Positions 1 to 6,644 of a stretch of 12,085 nucleotides of DNA are shown in pieces (positions within the stretch are counted from its first letter, which is position 1; each line of letters begins with the position of its first letter). A program made the position numbers and the translations under genes. The stretch is taken from NCBI GenBank assembly GCA_028714995.1, contig JAQTLI010000038.1, positions 1 to 12,085 on the forward strand. The letters run 5' to 3'. The notes under the pieces were generated by a model. It was given only the letters and a program-made list of their open reading frames with translations, searched no databases and was not told the origin of the DNA. Origin of the DNA: Methylobacter sp. (lineage in GTDB: Bacteria; Pseudomonadota; Gammaproteobacteria; Methylococcales; Methylomonadaceae).

Positions 1-372
1 TGATTCCCGATCAAGACCGATCGCCCTTAACATTTCTGTTAACAGTTGACCCGCATTGCCGACAAAGGGTAAACCTTGCTGATCTTCGCTTTGCCCCGGC
101 GCTTCACCAATCACCATCCAGTCTGCATGTTTATTGCCCGATCCAAAAACTGTTTGAGTGCGCGTTTTACATAACGAACATTTGATACAGCTGGCGACTT
201 CTGCTTGCAATGAATTCCATATTACAGATTCTGTGGATTCAGATCCAGCAGGCGAAAAGCTATCGGCATTTTCAATTACGGCAAATGGTTGTTCATGATT
301 GGCGGATGCCCGGGGTACCCAGACATCAATGCCCATAGCTTCAAGGTATTGCAGACGCGTTGCGTTATCCAA
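1..372 (-). CDS. Uracil-DNA glycosylase, family 4 type (N-terminal part; C-terminus beyond the window)
   Basis: This is the first 124 codons of a family 4 (iron-sulfur) uracil-DNA glycosylase, which removes uracil from DNA at the start of base excision repair. The motif GEAPG followed by QSED (residues 89-97) is the catalytic motif A region of this family. The following LPFVGNAGQLL segment is also typical. Cysteines 62 and 65 (CIKC) fit the first two ligands of the 4Fe-4S cluster. The N-terminus (LQYLEAMGIDVWVPR) resembles the extended leader of gammaproteobacterial homologues once called DNA polymerase-related proteins. No ATG lies in frame before an upstream stop, so the start is a TTG at 372; a second TTG at 378 is possible. 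A GAGAG stretch lies just upstream. The gene begins 43 bases after the leuA stop with no terminator between, so co-transcription with leuA is likely. Confidence 0.85.
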   Translation of the reverse strand, partial: MDNATRLQYLEAMGIDVWVPRASANHEQPFAVIENADSFSPAGSESTESVIWNSLQAEVASCIKCSLCKTRTQTVFGSGNKHADWMVIGEAPGQSEDQQGLPFVGNAGQLLTEMLRAIGLDRES

Positions 373-415
373 AATCAACTCTCATAGTCAATACTGCGAA
401 ACCGTTTGTACCTTT

Positions 416-1960
416 TTAAACATCACCTTTCTGGGGATGGCGGCGCTGATCAGGGCTATGCAGTTTATTCACGGCATTGATATAGGCTTTGGCTGATGCA
501 ATAACTATATCGGTATCAGCGCCCAACCCGTTAACAATCCGCCCTGCTTTTTCAAGACGAATAGTGACTTCGCCCTGGGCATCAGTGCCGTTGGTGATGT
601 TGTTAACCGAATAAAGCTCTAGTGTGGCATCAGACTTCACCAACTTTTCAATGGCTTTTAAGCTGGCATCGACAGCGCCGCCTCCGTTGGAATTGCCGGT
701 GACTTCTTTATTTTCCATACGAAGTGTAACAGTTGCGCTGGGTATTTCGCCTGTTTCCGAGCACACTTTCAGTGCTATGAGTTTGATATGCTCATCTTCC
801 GCCTCAAAACCGGCTTCTGAAATCAGTGTTTGTAAGTCTTCATCAAAGATTTCGTGTTTTTTATCGGCCAATTGCTTAAAGCGGGAAAAAGCCTCATTTA
901 ACTCTTCTTCTGAGCTGAACTCAAAGCCTAATTCAGTGATACGGCTTTTAAAAGCATTTCTGCCTGAATGCTTGCCTAACACCATACGGTTGGCAGACCA
1001 GCCTACATCTTCAGCACGCATGATTTCGTAAGTTTCTCGACTTTTTAATACGCCATCCTGATGAATGCCTGCCTCATGAGCAAAAGCATTTGCCCCAACG
1101 ATGGCTTTGTTGGGCTGTACAGGAAAGCCGGTGATTGATGATACCAGTTTTGAACAGGTCAAAATTTCGCGGGTATCTATGCCGGTTTGACAAGTGAACA
1201 CATCGTGGCGGGTACGAACCGCCATCACCACTTCTTCCAGAGATGCATTACCGGCGCGCTCACCCAAACCATTAATGGTGCATTCAACCTGCCGGGCACC
1301 ATTCATGACGGCCGACAATGAATTAGCAACCGCTAAGCCAAGATCATTATGGCAATGCACAGAAAAAATGGCTTTGTCCGAATTAGGGATGCGATGAATC
1401 AGGTTGGCAATGGTCGCACCAAACTGCTCCGGAACGCTATAGCCGACAGTATCCGGTATGTTGAGCGTCGTTGCTCCGGCATCAATAACTGCCTCAAGTA
1501 TCCGGCACAAGAAATCTTCTTCCGAGCGGCCGGCATCTTCTGGGGAAAATTCGACGTCATCGGTATACTGCCGTGCGCGTTTGACTGCCCTGACGGCATA
1601 TTCGATCACTTGATCCGGCGACATCTGCAATTTCATTTGCATGTGTATCGGCGATGTTGCGATAAAGGTATGAATTCGTGACCGATTAGCGCCTTTAAGC
1701 GCATCGCCGGCTCGATCAATATCCTTGTCCAATGCTCTGGCCAAACCACATACGGTGCTGTCTTTTATAATCTTAGCGACTGCCTGAACAGATTCAAAAT
1801 CGCCGGGGCTTGCGGCAGGGAAACCAGCCTCGATCACGTCAACTTTTAAACGCTCCAGAGCCTTGGCAATTCTGACTTTTTCATCGCGCGTCATTGAAGC
1901 GCCGGGACTTTGCTCGCCATCACGCAAGGTTGTATCAAATATAATTAACTTGTCTTTCAT
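416..1960 (-). CDS. leuA: 2-isopropylmalate synthase
   Basis: LeuA condenses acetyl-CoA with 2-oxoisovalerate to give 2-isopropylmalate, the first committed step of leucine synthesis in the cytoplasm. The N-terminal HMGL-like TIM-barrel domain opens with DTTLRDGEQ (residues 9-17), and the metal-binding HCHND motif lies near residue 202. The GERAGNASLEEVV segment follows. A C-terminal regulatory domain (roughly residue 390 onward) is the part that binds leucine for feedback inhibition in this family. Total length is 514 residues, normal for the family. I chose the ATG at 1960 because it is preceded by GGAG with a 6-base spacer. The in-frame ATG at 1972 would add MEFF and lacks a ribosome site. 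Upstream, 1961-2202 holds a leucine-rich small ORF and hairpins that may regulate the gene. Confidence 0.96.
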   Translation of the reverse strand: MKDKLIIFDTTLRDGEQSPGASMTRDEKVRIAKALERLKVDVIEAGFPAASPGDFESVQAVAKIIKDSTVCGLARALDKDIDRAGDALKGANRSRIHTFIATSPIHMQMKLQMSPDQVIEYAVRAVKRARQYTDDVEFSPEDAGRSEEDFLCRILEAVIDAGATTLNIPDTVGYSVPEQFGATIANLIHRIPNSDKAIFSVHCHNDLGLAVANSLSAVMNGARQVECTINGLGERAGNASLEEVVMAVRTRHDVFTCQTGIDTREILTCSKLVSSITGFPVQPNKAIVGANAFAHEAGIHQDGVLKSRETYEIMRAEDVGWSANRMVLGKHSGRNAFKSRITELGFEFSSEEELNEAFSRFKQLADKKHEIFDEDLQTLISEAGFEAEDEHIKLIALKVCSETGEIPSATVTLRMENKEVTGNSNGGGAVDASLKAIEKLVKSDATLELYSVNNITNGTDAQGEVTIRLEKAGRIVNGLGADTDIVIASAKAYINAVNKLHSPDQRRHPQKGDV

Positions 1961-1983
1961 AAAAAACTCCATTCACGGAGAAC

Positions 1984-2003
1984 TATCAACTTTTACGTTG
2001 ATA
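1984..2003 (-). promoter_or_regulatory. Stem-loop in the leuA 5' leader
   Basis: A perfect 7-bp inverted repeat, TATCAAC and GTTGATA with a 6-base loop, ends 23 bases upstream of the chosen leuA start. It could be an operator dyad or an RNA hairpin. There is no downstream T-tract of the kind a terminator needs. Function is unknown. Confidence 0.4.
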
Positions 2004-2032
2004 CAAAAATAAGGGGGGATTTGAATAACTAA

Positions 2033-2059
2033 TGAAAAAGATAGATGCCCATCAGGGCA
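2033..2059 (-). promoter_or_regulatory. Weak terminator-like hairpin (possible attenuator) upstream of leuA
   Basis: On the minus strand TGCCC-TGAT-GGGCA forms a 5-bp stem with a 4-base loop (2059-2046), followed by ATCTATCTTTTTC. The hairpin includes the stop codon of the leucine-rich small ORF at 2052-2165, which is where a leucine attenuator would be expected. The stem is short for an intrinsic terminator, so this remains a candidate only. Confidence 0.3.
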
Positions 2060-2165
2060 GGAGTCTTAAAGACAGGTATAACCATGCACACAAAGGCACT
2101 TCGGCAGGCATTGCGCCGGCAAAAGTGTTTTCAAAATGTGTAGTGTGCTGAATAAACATGGTCAT
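2052..2165 (-). CDS. Possible leucine-rich leader peptide upstream of leuA (37 aa)
   Basis: This small ORF lies between pssA and leuA and ends in WLYLSLRLLP, with five leucine codons (TTA, CTG, TTA, CTC, CTG) among its last nine sense codons. Its stop lies inside a small hairpin followed by a T-rich stretch. That arrangement, leucine codons next to a terminator-like stem ahead of leuA, is what transcription attenuation of leucine genes uses in enterobacteria. Against it, there is no clear ribosome binding site before the ATG at 2165, 37 residues is long for a leader, and the hairpin is weak. An inner ATG would give a 19-residue version. Coding is unproven. Confidence 0.25.
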   Translation of the reverse strand: MTMFIQHTTHFENTFAGAMPAEVPLCAWLYLSLRLLP

Positions 2166-2185
2166 GACTATACGCCAATGGCGGT
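2166..2185 (-). repeat. Hairpin just after pssA
   Basis: On the minus strand TATAC-CGCC-ATT-GGCG-TATA can fold into an 8-bp stem with one bulged base and a 3-base loop, 17 bases after the pssA stop. No T-tract follows, so it is not a standard intrinsic terminator. It may stabilise the pssA 3' end or be an operator. Confidence 0.35.
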
Positions 2186-2202
2186 ATACCCTCAAGCAGA
2201 TT

Positions 2203-2943
2203 TTACGATTTACGCCCCTGTAGCCTGCGTCTACGCATGATCAAGGTAAAAACCGGTCCTGAAATCGCATAACCCAAAAACAATAAGAACAGCATTGTTT
2301 GCGGTTGCGCCATAACAAAAGCGATACCCAGCATGACAGCAATGGCTACAATAAAAGGCACTTTACCTTTTAAGTCGATATCTTTGAAGCTGGAATAGCG
2401 GAAATTACTCACCATTAACAACCCGGTACTGATGGTTAGCGCTATGGCAAAAAACTTGAAGATTTCAATATCGTAATTATATTCCAGGCAAATCCAGATA
2501 AATCCGGCAAGAATAGCGGCGGCGGCAGGGCTGGGGAGACCTTGAAAATAATTTTTATCGGCCGTTGCAAGCTGCGTATTAAAGCGGGCAAGTCTTAATG
2601 CGCCTCCAGCCATGTGTACAAATGCAGCAAACAGGCCCAATTTACCCAGACTGGAAAAAGCCCATAGATACATCACCAAAGCAGGTGCGGCACCAAATGA
2701 AACCATATCCGAAAGGCTGTCATATTGAGCGCCAAATTCACTTTGTGTATGGGTCAACCTCGCCACCCGGCCATCCAGACCATCCAGAATCATCGCTACA
2801 AAAATAGCTACAACAGCTGTTTCGTAACGCCCACCCATCGCGGAAGTAATGGCATAGAAGCCGGAAAATAGAGCGCCTGTGGTAAATAAATTGGGTAATA
2901 AATAAATCCCCCGACGACGATTTAAGCGTTTTTCTGGAACCAT
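2203..2943 (-). CDS. pssA: CDP-diacylglycerol--serine O-phosphatidyltransferase
   Basis: PssA transfers phosphatidyl from CDP-diacylglycerol to L-serine, making phosphatidylserine, the precursor of phosphatidylethanolamine, at the inner membrane. The CDP-alcohol phosphatidyltransferase signature is complete: D57-G58-x2-A61-R62-x8-G71-x3-D75-x3-D79. Several hydrophobic segments follow, and the N-terminus has the basic RLNRRRGIYLLPNLFT stretch usual for the ilvC-linked form of the enzyme. The frame is open to a GTG at 3018. I chose the ATG at 2943 (246 residues) because homologues begin near the RRRGIYLLPN motif, an AAGGA lies 11 bases upstream, and a TATAAT at 2992-2997 would place the transcript start downstream of 3018. 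An ATG at 2967 is a second option. The gene is ancestrally next to ilvC; here the hsd block separates them. Confidence 0.92.
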   Translation of the reverse strand: MVPEKRLNRRRGIYLLPNLFTTGALFSGFYAITSAMGGRYETAVVAIFVAMILDGLDGRVARLTHTQSEFGAQYDSLSDMVSFGAAPALVMYLWAFSSLGKLGLFAAFVHMAGGALRLARFNTQLATADKNYFQGLPSPAAAAILAGFIWICLEYNYDIEIFKFFAIALTISTGLLMVSNFRYSSFKDIDLKGKVPFIVAIAVMLGIAFVMAQPQTMLFLLFLGYAISGPVFTLIMRRRRLQGRKS

Positions 2944-2986
2944 ACTGCAATCAATCCTTAGTTTCATAGTCAGTAAAAAACATTGC

Positions 2987-2998
2987 GTATAATTATAC
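2987..2998 (-). promoter_or_regulatory. Probable pssA promoter -10 region within a 12-bp perfect palindrome
   Basis: GTATAATTATAC is a perfect palindrome that contains a consensus TATAAT on the minus strand (2997-2992), about 50 bases upstream of the chosen pssA ATG. A consensus -35 is not visible at the usual spacing (the hexamer there is AGGTGC), so the promoter may be weak or activator-dependent. Because the box is palindromic, TATAAT also reads on the plus strand. Confidence 0.45.
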
Positions 2999-3069
2999 AA
3001 TGAGCCTGCAAACTGCACCTAGCTTAATCAAAAATCAATCTTAACCAAAATGGGAGACGGATTAAATAT

Positions 3070-6000
3070 CTAAGCCCATTCTGCACTTAAACTCTCCGCC
3101 TGCTCCAGCACCAGTTGAACTGCCTCATCCTGCCGAACCGGCGGATACTTATATTTTCGCAAAATACGCTTAACCATCAACCGCAATTTAGCTCGCACGT
3201 TATCGCGTACGGCCCAATCTACGCTAGCGTTCTGGCGTAGATTTTCCGCCAGCTCATGGGCGATTTTCTTCAGGGTTTCATCACCCAGTTCCCGCACTGA
3301 ATCTTCATTGTTTGCCAGGGCATCGTAGAAGGCCAGTTCGTCATTGTTGAGGCCAAGGTCGGCACCACGGTCTACTGCCTCCTTGAACTTCTTCGCCATC
3401 TGGATCAGTTCTTCCATCACCTGTGCGGTTTCAATGGAACGGTTCTGATATCGCTTGATGACGTTGCTGAGCAGTTCTGAGAATTTAGTCTGCTGGACGA
3501 CATTGCTGGCGAAGCGGGTTTTGATTTCACCTTCCAGCAAACGTTCCAGCAATTCCACCGCGAGGTTGCGCTCCGGCAGGTTACGCACGTCGTTCAGGAA
3601 GTCTTCGTCCAGGATGCCGATATTCGGTTTATCCAGCCCCACGGCATTGAAGATGTCGACAACTTCTTCCGATACCACCGCAGAGCCGATGATCTGGCGT
3701 ATGGCGAGTTCGCGTTCTTCATCGGTTTTCTTTTTGCTGCTGATTTCTTTCTTGGTCAGCAACACTTTAACCGCCTGAAAGAAGGCGACTTCTTCACGCA
3801 CGGCCTTGGCTTCATCCAGTGTGCAGCACAAAGTAAAGGCTTTTGACATCGCCAGGGCAGTGTCACCAAAGCGTTTCTTGCCGTCCTCAATGCCAAGAAC
3901 ATAGTTGGCAGTTTTCGCCAGTATGCTATGGCCATCCGTCAGGAATCCGCTGTAATCAAATTCGTGCAGCATGGCACGTAAGATATCGAGCTTTTCTTCC
4001 AGCACTGCATAGGCTTCATGAGCATCTACGGTCGGGCGTCCGCGTCCTTTACTGGCGGTGTATTCCTTTAATGCTTGTTGCAGGTCATTGGCAATGCCGA
4101 TGTAATCGACCACCAGTCCACCCTGTTTATCTCGGAATACGCGGTTCACCCTGGCAATGGCTTGCATCAGGTTATGGCCTTTCATGGGCTTGTCCACATA
4201 CATCGTATGCACACAAGGCGCGTCAAAGCCGGTCAGCCACATATCACGCACAATCACCAGACTCATTGTATCTTCAGGGTCTTTGAAGCGTTTTTCCAGC
4301 CGTTTTTTGACTTGTTTGGAATAGATATGCGGTCGCAGCAGTGGCTTGTCGCTGGCGGAGCCGGTCATCACCACCTTGATCACACCCTTTTCCGGGTCTT
4401 CATCATGCCAGTCGGGGCGTAGCGCGATGATGGCGTTGTACAGGTGCGCGCAGATTTCGCGACTCATTGCCACCACCATGGCCTTGCCGGATTGCGCCTC
4501 GCTGCGTTCCTCGAAGTGGGCGACCAGATCTGCGGCCACTTGCCGGATGCGGGGTTCTGCACCGACGACGCTTTCCAGTGCCGCCCAGCGACTCTTCAGC
4601 CGAGCTTGCTGGTCTTCTTCCTCATCTTCCGCCAGTTCATCGACTTCGGCGTCGATGTCTGGCAATGACTCTTCCTTCAGACCCAGCTTGGCCAGGCGTG
4701 ACTCAAAATAAATCGCCACTGTCGCGCCGTCTTCGCGGGCCTGCTGCATGTCGTAAATGTGGATGTAATCGCCGAACACGGCACGGGTATCGCGGTCTTC
4801 GGAGGATACCGGCGTACCGGTGAAAGCGACGAAGGTGGCGTTCGGCAGCGCATCACGTAAATGCTGGGCGTAACCGACCTGATAGCGCGTTAAATAGCTG
4901 GCCGGATCTTCGGCAGCCATCAAAACGTCGTTATTCCTATTCCTGTTAAGCTTGTCCCCGAAAGCTTCTATCGGGGAGTGGGTACGACGGACAGTTTTGA
5001 GTTTGGCCTCAAAACCATACTGGGTACGATGCGCTTCATCGGCAATCACCACGATATTGTGACGATCCGACAGCACAGGAAAGCTGTCTTCATCCTCACC
5101 GGGCATGAACTTCTGGATAGTGGCAAACACGATGCCGCCGGAAGGGCGATTGGCTAACTTAGCCCTCAAATCCTGACGGGTTTCGCCCTGTACCGGCTGC
5201 TCACGCAATAAATCCTGCGACAGGGAGAATACGCCAAACAACTGCCCATCAAGATCATTGCGGTCGGTAATCACCACGATAGTCGGGTTTTTCATCGCAA
5301 CTTCGCGCATCACGCGGGCGGCAAAACAGGTCATGGTGATACTCTTGCCTGAGCCTTGCGTATGCCAGACCACGCCGCCTTTGTGACTGCCACCAGGACG
5401 GGATGCATCTACCACCTGCGTGATGGCCGAACGCACTGCGTGGAATTGGTGATAACCGGCGATCTTCTTGACCAGTGTGCCGTCATCTTCAAACAGCACA
5501 AAGAAGCGTAGGAAATCCAGCAGATAAGCCGGAGCCAATACACCGCGCACCAGCGTTTCCAGTTCATTGAACTGGCCGAGTGGATCAAGCGTCACACCAT
5601 CAATGGTGCGCCATGCCATAAAACGCTCTTTGTCAGCAGAAAGCGAACCCATGAGCGCTTCAGTGCCGTCCGAGATCACCAGCACTTCGTTATACTGGAA
5701 TACGTCCGGAATCTGCTCCTTGTAAGTGTCAATCTGGTCATAGGCCTTCCATATATCGGCAGTGAGGTCAGCAGGGTTCTTCAGCTCCAGTAGCACCAGC
5801 GGCAAGCCATTGATGAATAGAATGATGTCAGGGCGGCGGGTATATTTGGGGCCCTTGATAGAGAACTGATTAATCGCCAGCCATTCATTTGCAGCGACAT
5901 CTTCAAAGTCGATCAGTCGCACAAAATCGCCGCGTGTTTCTCCCTCTTTTTGATATTCCACCGGCACACCGTTGACCAGCAAGCGGTGAAAGTGACGATT

Positions 6001-6246
6001 GGCCGCCAGCAGCACCGGCGTATCCAGATTCAAAACCTGCTGCAATGCATCTTCACGGGCGACCAGAGGAACCAGAGGATTAAGCCGGTTGATCGCGTTG
6101 CGCAAGCGTTCGACTAAAACCGTCTGAGTGTAATTGCTGCGCTCGGGCGCATTGCCGTCCACTGCAATGTCGGGGCCATAGACAGAGGTGTAGCCGACAT
6201 CGGTCAACCAGCTTAAGGTTTCTTGTTCCAGTTGGTCTTCAGTCAT
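3070..6246 (-). CDS. hsdR: Type I restriction endonuclease subunit R (HsdR)
   Basis: HsdR is the ATP-driven translocase and nuclease subunit of the Type I complex formed with HsdM and HsdS. The N-terminal nuclease domain shows the PD-(D/E)xK core: P139-D140, E154 and K156 in LLELKN. Superfamily 2 helicase motifs follow in order: Walker A TQGSGKS (297-302, K301), DEAH (403-406), FTGTP (475-479) and QAIARVNR (about 694-701). The C-terminal region is helical, as expected for the part that docks on the methyltransferase. At 1058 residues it is close in length to the EcoR124-like class. The ATG at 6246 has GGAAG 7 bases upstream. An extra segment at about residues 420-456 between motifs II and III includes an in-frame hairpin repeat. 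No frameshift is visible, so it may be active, but the insertion could affect the motor. Confidence 0.97.
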   Translation of the reverse strand: MTEDQLEQETLSWLTDVGYTSVYGPDIAVDGNAPERSNYTQTVLVERLRNAINRLNPLVPLVAREDALQQVLNLDTPVLLAANRHFHRLLVNGVPVEYQKEGETRGDFVRLIDFEDVAANEWLAINQFSIKGPKYTRRPDIILFINGLPLVLLELKNPADLTADIWKAYDQIDTYKEQIPDVFQYNEVLVISDGTEALMGSLSADKERFMAWRTIDGVTLDPLGQFNELETLVRGVLAPAYLLDFLRFFVLFEDDGTLVKKIAGYHQFHAVRSAITQVVDASRPGGSHKGGVVWHTQGSGKSITMTCFAARVMREVAMKNPTIVVITDRNDLDGQLFGVFSLSQDLLREQPVQGETRQDLRAKLANRPSGGIVFATIQKFMPGEDEDSFPVLSDRHNIVVIADEAHRTQYGFEAKLKTVRRTHSPIEAFGDKLNRNRNNDVLMAAEDPASYLTRYQVGYAQHLRDALPNATFVAFTGTPVSSEDRDTRAVFGDYIHIYDMQQAREDGATVAIYFESRLAKLGLKEESLPDIDAEVDELAEDEEEDQQARLKSRWAALESVVGAEPRIRQVAADLVAHFEERSEAQSGKAMVVAMSREICAHLYNAIIALRPDWHDEDPEKGVIKVVMTGSASDKPLLRPHIYSKQVKKRLEKRFKDPEDTMSLVIVRDMWLTGFDAPCVHTMYVDKPMKGHNLMQAIARVNRVFRDKQGGLVVDYIGIANDLQQALKEYTASKGRGRPTVDAHEAYAVLEEKLDILRAMLHEFDYSGFLTDGHSILAKTANYVLGIEDGKKRFGDTALAMSKAFTLCCTLDEAKAVREEVAFFQAVKVLLTKKEISSKKKTDEERELAIRQIIGSAVVSEEVVDIFNAVGLDKPNIGILDEDFLNDVRNLPERNLAVELLERLLEGEIKTRFASNVVQQTKFSELLSNVIKRYQNRSIETAQVMEELIQMAKKFKEAVDRGADLGLNNDELAFYDALANNEDSVRELGDETLKKIAHELAENLRQNASVDWAVRDNVRAKLRLMVKRILRKYKYPPVRQDEAVQLVLEQAESLSAEWA
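4927..4985 (-). repeat. Palindromic repeat-like insertion inside hsdR
   Basis: The stem CCCCGA / TCGGGG (4956-4961 and 4971-4976, 9-base loop) lies within coding DNA for about residues 421-441 of HsdR (HSPIEAFGDKL and following). In Type I R subunits as I recall them, the segment between DEAHRxQYG and YAxxxRDALPNA is short, so this stretch looks added. The translation resembles ORF fragments that cross short interspersed hairpin repeats in proteobacteria. The exact element boundaries are an estimate. Confidence 0.45.
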
Positions 6247-6287
6247 TTGTTCACTTCCATTTCGCCAAATATATTAAATGCTGTTGA

Positions 6288-6355
6288 GTATAGAAAATGC
6301 GGTTTTTTATACATGCCAGTCTTGATGTGTATAGAAAAAGGAATTTTTTATACAT
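6288..6355 (-). promoter_or_regulatory. Two tandem 27-bp dyads upstream of hsdR (operator-like)
   Basis: The units 6288-6314 and 6329-6355 are direct copies 41 bp apart, start to start. Read on the minus strand each has the conserved left arm ATGTATAAAAAA (12 bases), five central bases, and the conserved right arm TTTTCTATAC (10 bases). All differences between the copies fall in the five central bases. Within each unit GTATAAAAAA and TTTTCTATAC are inverted repeats with one mismatch. Conserved symmetric arms, a free centre and spacing near four helical turns are typical of paired binding sites for a dimeric regulator. They sit 41-109 bases upstream of the hsdR start, where a promoter is expected. 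Confidence 0.65.
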
Positions 6356-6415
6356 CATAGCAACCAGAAAATTCTTTCCAGTTGATTTTTGGTCACGTTT
6401 GTCACAGTAAAAAGC

Positions 6416-6474
6416 TTTACATGAGCCGCTTATCATGTAAAAAATATCAGTTATTTTTAACATGATGTCAGCGG
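6416..6474. promoter_or_regulatory. Overlapping inverted repeats between the AlbA_2 gene and hsdR
   Basis: TTTACATGA (6416-6424) and TCATGTAAA (6433-6441) are perfect 9-bp inverted arms with an 8-base spacer. The second arm also pairs with a third copy: 6432-6447 and 6451-6466 match at 14 of 16 positions around a 3-base loop, with CCGCT/AGCGG (6426-6430, 6470-6474) extending the dyad. The first and third arms thus compete for the middle one. It may be an operator cluster or alternative RNA folds. It lacks the GC-rich stem and T-tract of a normal terminator. Confidence 0.5.
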
Positions 6475-6644
6475 GCAGAAGACTGCCTCCTCTTGCACCC
6501 TCGACAATACCGCTTTCGTATCCACCGCGCCAACTCACCGCGCTCGGTCACGCCGGCGACATTAGCGATTTAATTAAAAATTCTTTATTTTTCAAGTCAC
6601 TATATTCGACAGCCGCAAAAAATTACATTTGCGATTAAATAAAG
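6475..6644. other. Intergenic remainder after the AlbA_2 gene
   Basis: A GC-rich patch (about 6471-6565) is followed by AT-rich sequence up to the stop of the AlbA_2 gene. A small perfect hairpin, GGCAG-AAGA-CTGCC, spans 6474-6487 without a T-tract. Short open frames cross this patch on both strands, but none has a good start and ribosome site or a recognisable product. I see no intrinsic terminator for the upstream gene. Confidence 0.5.

Noticed and set aside
2157..2165. ATGACCATG resembling the start of the lacZ alpha cloning fragment
   Set aside because: Only nine bases match and the following codons differ, so it is chance and not vector sequence.
2944..3018. Longer PssA start at a GTG (3018)
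   Set aside because: The added 25 residues have no family counterpart and the probable -10 box lies inside this extension.
3455..4823. Several plus-strand open frames of 70-150 codons opposite hsdR
   Set aside because: They are antisense shadows of a well-supported gene, overlap one another, and show no domains.
6251..6538. A 95-codon minus-strand frame in the gap upstream of hsdR
   Set aside because: It needs a GTG start with no good ribosome site, has no recognisable domain, and runs through the operator-like dyads and inverted repeats, whose symmetry explains the sequence better.
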